Part shown: positions 58,638 through 64,000 of the stretch, piece after piece
How positions within the stretch are numbered: the stretch's first letter is position 1
Layout of the letters: each line of letters opens with the position of its first letter
DNA from: Coniella vitis
Taxonomy: Eukaryota; Ascomycota; Sordariomycetes; Diaporthales; Schizoparmaceae
Assembly: GCA_011317545.1 (NCBI GenBank)
Contig: WUJK01000002.1
Coordinates: forward strand, 3,534,001-3,598,000
Direction: 5' to 3'
Length of the DNA: 64,000 nt
The notes under the pieces: generated by a model
What the model was told of the DNA's origin: nothing
Seen by the model: the letters and a program-made list of their open reading frames with translations, nothing else
Database searches by the model: none
Program-made: the position numbers and the translations under genes

Positions 58638-61600
58638 ATGAGGATCATGTGCTGCTGCAGCCAGCTTCGCTCCAAGGCGACACCTGCGGCCAACGAGCAG
58701 CCACCACCCAACCTGCCCGCCTCTCCTCCCGCAGCCCGTCTGCCTCCTCTGGGCGCCACCGACTTGGCTCTCTCTCTACCTTCGACGCCTGATCGGTCGT
58801 CTCTGACAGATCCGCTCCCAGGGGCTGCCGACGATGCCTTAGTTCAGCCGAGCGTGTTAGTGATCGAAGAGTTGGACGACGGAGAGGGCGGCGAGCAAGC
58901 AGCTGATGACAGCAGCAAGTCCAAGCCCCTGAGTGCTCTTGAAGCAGTCAAGGCTCGCATCCGCCGTCACTTTTTCCAAGACACGCTTCCTCGTCAGGGT
59001 GAGACTCGAGAGCAAATGGCGCACCGTGCCGAGGTCAAGCGATTAATGCGCAAGAGGATTCGGGATGAGCTTCAGACAGAGTCTGAGGAACCTGCGGCAG
59101 AGCCCTCAACCCCTCCGCGCATTGCTTCCCCAATTGCTGCGCCTCTGGGGAATGGGCCCAGAGACACAATCGAGTTCATGGTGGAGGGCAACGCTGAGAA
59201 GGCTACAGGGACAAAAGCGCTCTGTCACTCTCTGGGGTATGCAGATGGTGATGACCATGGCTCGCAAAGATTTGTTGTCCACAGGACCTTGTCGCCTCAC
59301 TCTATGCAGAAAGATGAGCGCCGTGCGATGGCTCGTCCTGTGAGCTTACAACATCTGTCAAACTCGGCGATGACCACTTTTCCTGTCAAACACGTTCACG
59401 GACGCTTGAGGCAACGCAGCTCCTCGCCTGAGAGCCCGGCTCCTCCAGTTCTCCGCCCTGCCCTGGCTTCCGGTGCCAACGATGCCTCATCTCTGGCGTC
59501 ATGGAGATTGTCTCTGGAGACAGACAGATTACTTGACTTCTTGTCCTCAGAAGACGGTACACGACGGCTATCTCAAGCGTTGTTGTATGCGAGTCCGTCT
59601 CAGAGCAGTTGTAACATTGATGCCGCGCTTGCAAAACATAAGCTTAGCAGTCACCTGAGAAGCCACTCTCTACCTTCAACTCTCCATAACTCAACTCCAA
59701 TGAAGGGTCGGAACTCCAGCCAGGTTTCTCTCGCATCTAGTCATCGGACTCAGATCCCACCGTCTCTGTCCTTGATCCGCGCAGAGTCGCCCGTCGGATT
59801 GTGGCTGCGAACCCAGGCCCAGCCATTTCGGTTCTCGAATTTGTCACAACTGCCAAGCGATCAAATTTCCGAATCAGCTACTGCGGCAGACATGGTGGTA
59901 GAGACTGACGAGGTTGCGATCTCTACAGGATCGCCCTCTTCCAGGACCTGTCGAAGAATTTTTCTGGGTCATCACGACAAGCACAAATTATTGGATCTGA
60001 GCAGCCGCGATGACAGTCAAAGAAGACAGGAAAGCCATTGCGGGGCCAACGACTCCATGCAACCCACTCTCCGTTCTTCCTCGCCTTGTTCTGTCCTGAC
60101 TACCGCTTCCCTCAAGCACAAGACCAAGCCAGTCATGCATGGTATCGTCAGAAAGGGTTTGACAGGGCTCAAAGCGACTTTTTCCCGAGGTACGTAACCT
60201 CGCAGTCTACAGTGATATCGAAAAAGTTGCTAATCTTCTCCAAATTATAGGCAACGCGCCTTTCGACCCGGTCGAGAAAAACATTAAAATGACATCAATC
60301 CCAGCCATCAACCTGGGACCTGATATCTCTGTATCAGACTTCACAAGGCCAGACTTTCAGAAGCTCCTGGTAGATTCCGAATCTGATACTTCCAGTTTCC
60401 ATCGGCGGGAAATCGAACTTCGAGCTGTGGAAGAAAGATTTCGCAATTCGCACCTCCGTCAAACAGCTCGACTTCCTGTAGAGAGTAGGTTCTACGAAGT
60501 TTTCCAGGAGCAGGCGGAGGCAGGGGCGCGAGAGCTTTTGTCGCCACTAATCAGTACAATACCGCAGCCCTTTGTAGACATGGAGATGTACCATCTTGAT
60601 GGAAACGGACCAGAGGTCTCTGAAGATCAGGCGAAGGCGAGATATAAAACATGTCGCAGTCACCTAGAAGTGCCTGCCATTCATCATTCCACGAACAAGT
60701 TGAGAGCCATCGATGCAAGCTCGAGTCATTTTGACAAGAGCGGCAGCCCTCACCGACGTCGTGGGTTTTCCTCATCCAAGGACGGGGATGAGACAGCTGA
60801 GATGTGGAAGAGAGCACTCGAGGCTGACTCTGCAGCCAGATCTCGCAGACGCAGCTTATCACACCACAAGCCAGCATCTCACGCTGAGGTATGCCAAGCT
60901 CAAGTTTCTGGTTCCAAGCTGCCAGTTGACGCATTTCAGATGCAAAGAAGCCGCCCAGATTCACGAGATCCTTCACCGACCTCCAAAGTGACAGTCACAC
61001 AGGTGGACGAGGACATCGTCTTTCGGCGTTCGCTTGAGAAGTCAAACAAAATTCTCGAGGACTGGGCGCGGCAGCTCAGCAACCCGGGACCAGCTCTCAG
61101 GCAAGGAAGTTCTCCCTTGTCATCGCCATGCCACCCTCGCAACATGACCTCAAGAACCCCGCCAGCATCGTGGTCTGTGTTCCCATCCGTGAGCCGCGAG
61201 GCTCGCAATGCACTGGCTGGCGAGAGTGACCTGGTGGTATCTCGTGATTTCGCCATCGTAGGGTTATCCCCTTCAGGTCAGACCCTGTGGGTCACTGATA
61301 GAGAAGACGCTGAGTCGAAGTTGAAAATGAATACTCGTTCCGTTTCGGGCCGATATGCGCGGCCTTTCCAAAGATTTCGGCTTTCCAGGCTTTGGGCGGG
61401 ACGCCCACGCACGCCTTCCAAGGACAACTCTACGCGAGGAGCCAGACGAAGCAGTATCCGCACGTCGGGTGATTTGGAATATCCAGAACTCGAGATTCTG
61501 CCCAATGTGGGAGGGTACGAAGAGCTGCGAGTCATCAAGAAAGGGCTGAATGAAATGCGAGGGTTGTCGACTTCGACACAGTCAATCACTTCTCCTCAAG

Positions 61601-61929
61601 CCGTCGGGCTGACCAGGGCTAGGATGAAAAAGACACCAACTCCCTCATTGAACCAACCCAATGGATCCCCGGGACCCGAAATGTCAAAGACTCCTGGCGC
61701 ATTTGCGTGTCGCGGTCTGGATGCAAGCGCCATAATATCTAGTTCTCGTGGCGACATTGCGCCTGAGGTTGACGCTGGGGATGTCATGGACCCTGGCGTC
61801 ATTGCTTGCTCAAGTTCGTCGTCTCCAGCCTTTCATTTGATCAAGTCCTCCTCTAGCTCGTTGAGGTCTTTAAAAATGAGTCTGTTCTGCGACATAAGCC
61901 GGCGAGAGCTATACCGAACGTTGCAGTAA
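58638..61929 (+). CDS. Large, mostly disordered fungal protein
   Basis: Two exons (58638-60189 and 60251-61929) give 1076 residues, joined in frame by a 61-nt intron (donor GTACGT, GCTAATC branch, TATAG acceptor). It starts MRIMCCCSQLRSK; the three adjacent cysteines next to basic residues resemble a palmitoylation site that could tether the protein to membranes (inference). A charged helix near residues 95-150 (SALEAVKARIRRHFFQDTLP... and HRAEVKRLMRKRIRDELQ) is the best-structured part. The rest is rich in Ser, Arg and Pro with many S-P and R-x-x-S sites, so phosphorylation is likely. A second ordered block begins after the splice (GPDISVSDFTRPDFQKLL...RREIELRAVEERFR). I do not recognise an enzyme domain. 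The long, uninterrupted frames across 3.3 kb and the clean intron make the gene secure; the role is unknown. Confidence 0.82.
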
Positions 61930-62667
61930 ATGGTGCAGTCCTGAGATATGACTTGATCCCAAGCTCGCACACGACATCGAATATACAAGGCCCGCGAACC
62001 AGTTCACAAGCCGATGGACTCCGATTTCGTCCATTCTCTAGCCACTCGTCGCCAAACTGAGCTCTCGATGCGCCAAATGTTTTCTCTGTTCTGTGGGATC
62101 ACTCCCCATAGTGGGAGTCCTCCGTCTCGAAGAATCATGCTTGGCCTCTAAGCCACTATCACACTGTCGCACGCTCGGGAACAAGGCATTTTTCGAGGTG
62201 ATATCAATAAAAGCCCTTGTCGCGTGACACTTGCTGTTTTCTTTTGCTGTTTTCTCTTTGCGAATCAATGATATGGAGTGAATAGGCTTTCAAGAGATCG
62301 ACTTACCTTTAGATGGCAGACATCAGTCAAGACTGTGTTTTGAAAAATAACGTATGGTTAATCATGGAAACTACTTATTTTGATAGCAAAAGAAAAAGGA
62401 TGAATGAAATTCTATATGAGCCTAGCAAGCCGTATCGGCGGTGTTTCAAGGACAATGCATGTTGTAAGAAGCATGTGGTTTCCACGATCATTGCTACCAA
62501 TGAGAAGAGGGAGGTTCTGTTCAATCTGAATTGTAGACCTGATAACATTGCACTTATACAGCAGGTGAGGATTGCTATTATCTTGTGATCTCGCAGCTGT
62601 CTACGCAGCGATTTAGTATCCGCGTTGGGGTTCGGCAAAATGTACGCAACGACCAAGAACAGTCAAC
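61930..62667. other. Intergenic DNA
   Basis: 3' region of the preceding gene followed by AT-rich sequence. A 91-codon frame at 62313-62588 (+) starts at an ATG but shows no family features. Nothing else was identified. Confidence 0.5.
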
Positions 62668-63902
62668 CTAAGTCTTCTCTCGGAAGATCTCGCACATGAG
62701 CACTGTGGCCGCCCGGGCGGTAGCGAGATGCAGCTGCGCCTCGAGAATGAGTTTCGAATTGGTTAAACGAGGCAAGCTCTCGTGCTTACTCGTTGTATGA
62801 TATGTCGGTACTGAAATGCCACACTTGGTCTGTAGTAGTTGCGTGATTTCCTTGGCCGTCGACTGCCCAATCCGAAAGTCCCGCGCTCCGGTTACTTTGT
62901 TGACATTCTCTGGCATGGAAATACTGCACGTGTTCTTGATTGTACGCGGGCTTATTCTCAAGGGTGCTGTCCAGATACCGAGATCCAGGATTCAGGATCC
63001 AGGACTCAGCCCAGCCCAGCTTGGTAAGAGGTTGCGAGAATCTTTCGAAAGCGACGGGATGGCTCATATTACCTCCCATCCATCCTCTCAAACAAAGACA
63101 AGCATTCTGCCGACCCCTGTCAGATACGATATATGTCTACCCAGATACGGGTTCTGTGTCTCGATTCTTGACTCACAATCTCGGGTCGCGCAACCGGTGA
63201 TCTGACAAGAAAGAATCTACAGTGCATAAGAGGTAACCGTCGTCCTACATGTCAAGCAGGGCCGCTAAAATCTGATATCCAGCCTCGTCGGAACTCCTCT
63301 ACAGACTAAAGCACTGCTTGCATATGCAGTTCCTGCTCGGTGATTGGGCTCTGTAGGCTGGGGGCTGGCTCGCTGGAGGGACTGGGTAAGCCTCAAAAGT
63401 GGGAGACTAGGTAATCGTTCAAGTATGAAGCATTTTCCTAGCCTCTGTATCTATTGACCAACTCTTGTTCCGATTGTTGGACAAAAGTATTGCTTGGCTT
63501 GGTGAGTGGTTTCAAAAGAGGACGAAAGTTCATTTGTTATTGGTTACTTGGTCGTGATTCTACCCACCTACACTACCTCCAAATACTGATGGATCGAATA
63601 GCGATGAGTGAGATGACGCCGACGCGCGTGACGTTGCCTTGTTTCCGAGCAAAGGCTGACTGATGTTTTCCTGAAGATAGAAAATGCATGGCTTCCAGTC
63701 TTTTGCAGAAGGCCTGAAGTCTCCGAGTGCCGACCAACGAGGTGCATGCGACAGACCAGCTAGGCGCATCTTCTAAGAGTTGCCTGCTTACACCGGTGAA
63801 GGTGAGCTGGACGGGCAGTGGCTGAATAGGTGCGTCGAAGCGCCAGAAGTCAGTCAGTTGTTCCTGGTCTGAGGCTGGAAGTTTGTGCGGTTGATTTTGT
63901 GG
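62668..63902 (-). CDS. Possible partial gene at right edge
   Basis: Two minus-strand pieces look coding but I could not build a complete model. The first is an open frame from 63902 to 63573 without ATG; its start reads EQLTDFWRFDAPIQPLPVQL and then reaches a GTGTAAG donor-like site after TFTG. The second is 62916-62668, which begins with an ATG (MPENVNKVTGARDFRIG) and continues STAKEITQLLQTKCGIS and LEAQLHLATARAATVLMCEIF to a TAG. They could be exons of one gene that starts beyond 64000, or two chance frames. No domain recognised. Confidence 0.25.
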
Positions 63903-64000
63903 CTAGAGACTAGCACTTAGCTCTGAGGTCAGATCTGACTTCTTTTTCCAACTCCCTGACCGAGGAGGACCTTGATACCGGGACTGTAAATTGTCTACCT

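Noticed and set aside
1..64000. Search for CRISPR arrays, viral remnants and insertion sequences
   Set aside because: No regularly spaced repeats, replication or capsid proteins, or transposase-like frames were seen. The dispersed palindromic word is not regularly spaced.

Overview
The window looks like a chromosomal segment of a filamentous ascomycete, probably a Sordariomycete and possibly Hypocreales. The evidence is short phase-correct introns (49-132 nt) with CTAAC/CTGAC branch sites, long intergenic spacers rich in CT tracts and homopolymers, and protein types typical of that group: a Zn2Cys6 regulator, a fungal DUF2235 hydrolase, a DUF7025-type AAA ATPase, lovD-like serine hydrolases and fungal-only multi-membrane proteins. 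Assignment below class is inference. I see no rRNA, tRNA, CRISPR array or recognisable transposon.

Layout. 1.9-3.3 kb: a three-exon beta-lactamase-fold hydrolase (-). 5.2-5.6 kb: a small three-exon gene (+). 6.9-8.0 kb: a low-complexity protein with a conserved glycine/alanine C-terminal region (-). 9.9-11.3 kb: a secreted alpha/beta hydrolase (+). 11.9-13.0 kb: a mitochondrial-type rhomboid protease (+). 13.9-14.7 kb: a small multi-pass membrane protein (+). 14.7-32.6 kb is about 18 kb of gene-poor DNA that holds one convincing gene, a 72-residue cysteine-rich protein in four exons at 24.2-24.8 kb. 32.6-38.7 kb carries two large membrane proteins in tandem (-). 40.6-42.7 kb is a DUF2235 hydrolase (+) whose reading frame appears to need an AT-AC intron. 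It is followed by a frameshifted gene remnant (43.0-43.4 kb), an AAA ATPase (43.8-46.1 kb, +), a membrane-anchored methyltransferase (46.4-47.8 kb, -), a C-terminally anchored surface-type protein (49.9-51.2 kb, +), a secreted acid phosphatase (51.4-52.8 kb, -), a Zn2Cys6 transcription factor with a short last exon (53.8-56.4 kb, -) and a 1076-residue mostly disordered protein (58.6-61.9 kb, +). The right end has only weak coding signals.

The genes do not form an obvious pathway or biosynthetic cluster. They read as an ordinary mix of secreted hydrolases, membrane proteins, and organellar and nuclear factors. The most unusual signals are the putative AT-AC intron in the DUF2235 gene, a palindromic intergenic word (core ACATAGTA/TACTATGT) found about 26 times outside genes and never inside the coding exons called here, the large gene-poor tract with a microexon gene inside it, and the frameshifted remnant next to the DUF2235 gene. 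All exon boundaries were worked out by eye from frame, splice signals and family resemblance. None was confirmed by transcript data or database search.
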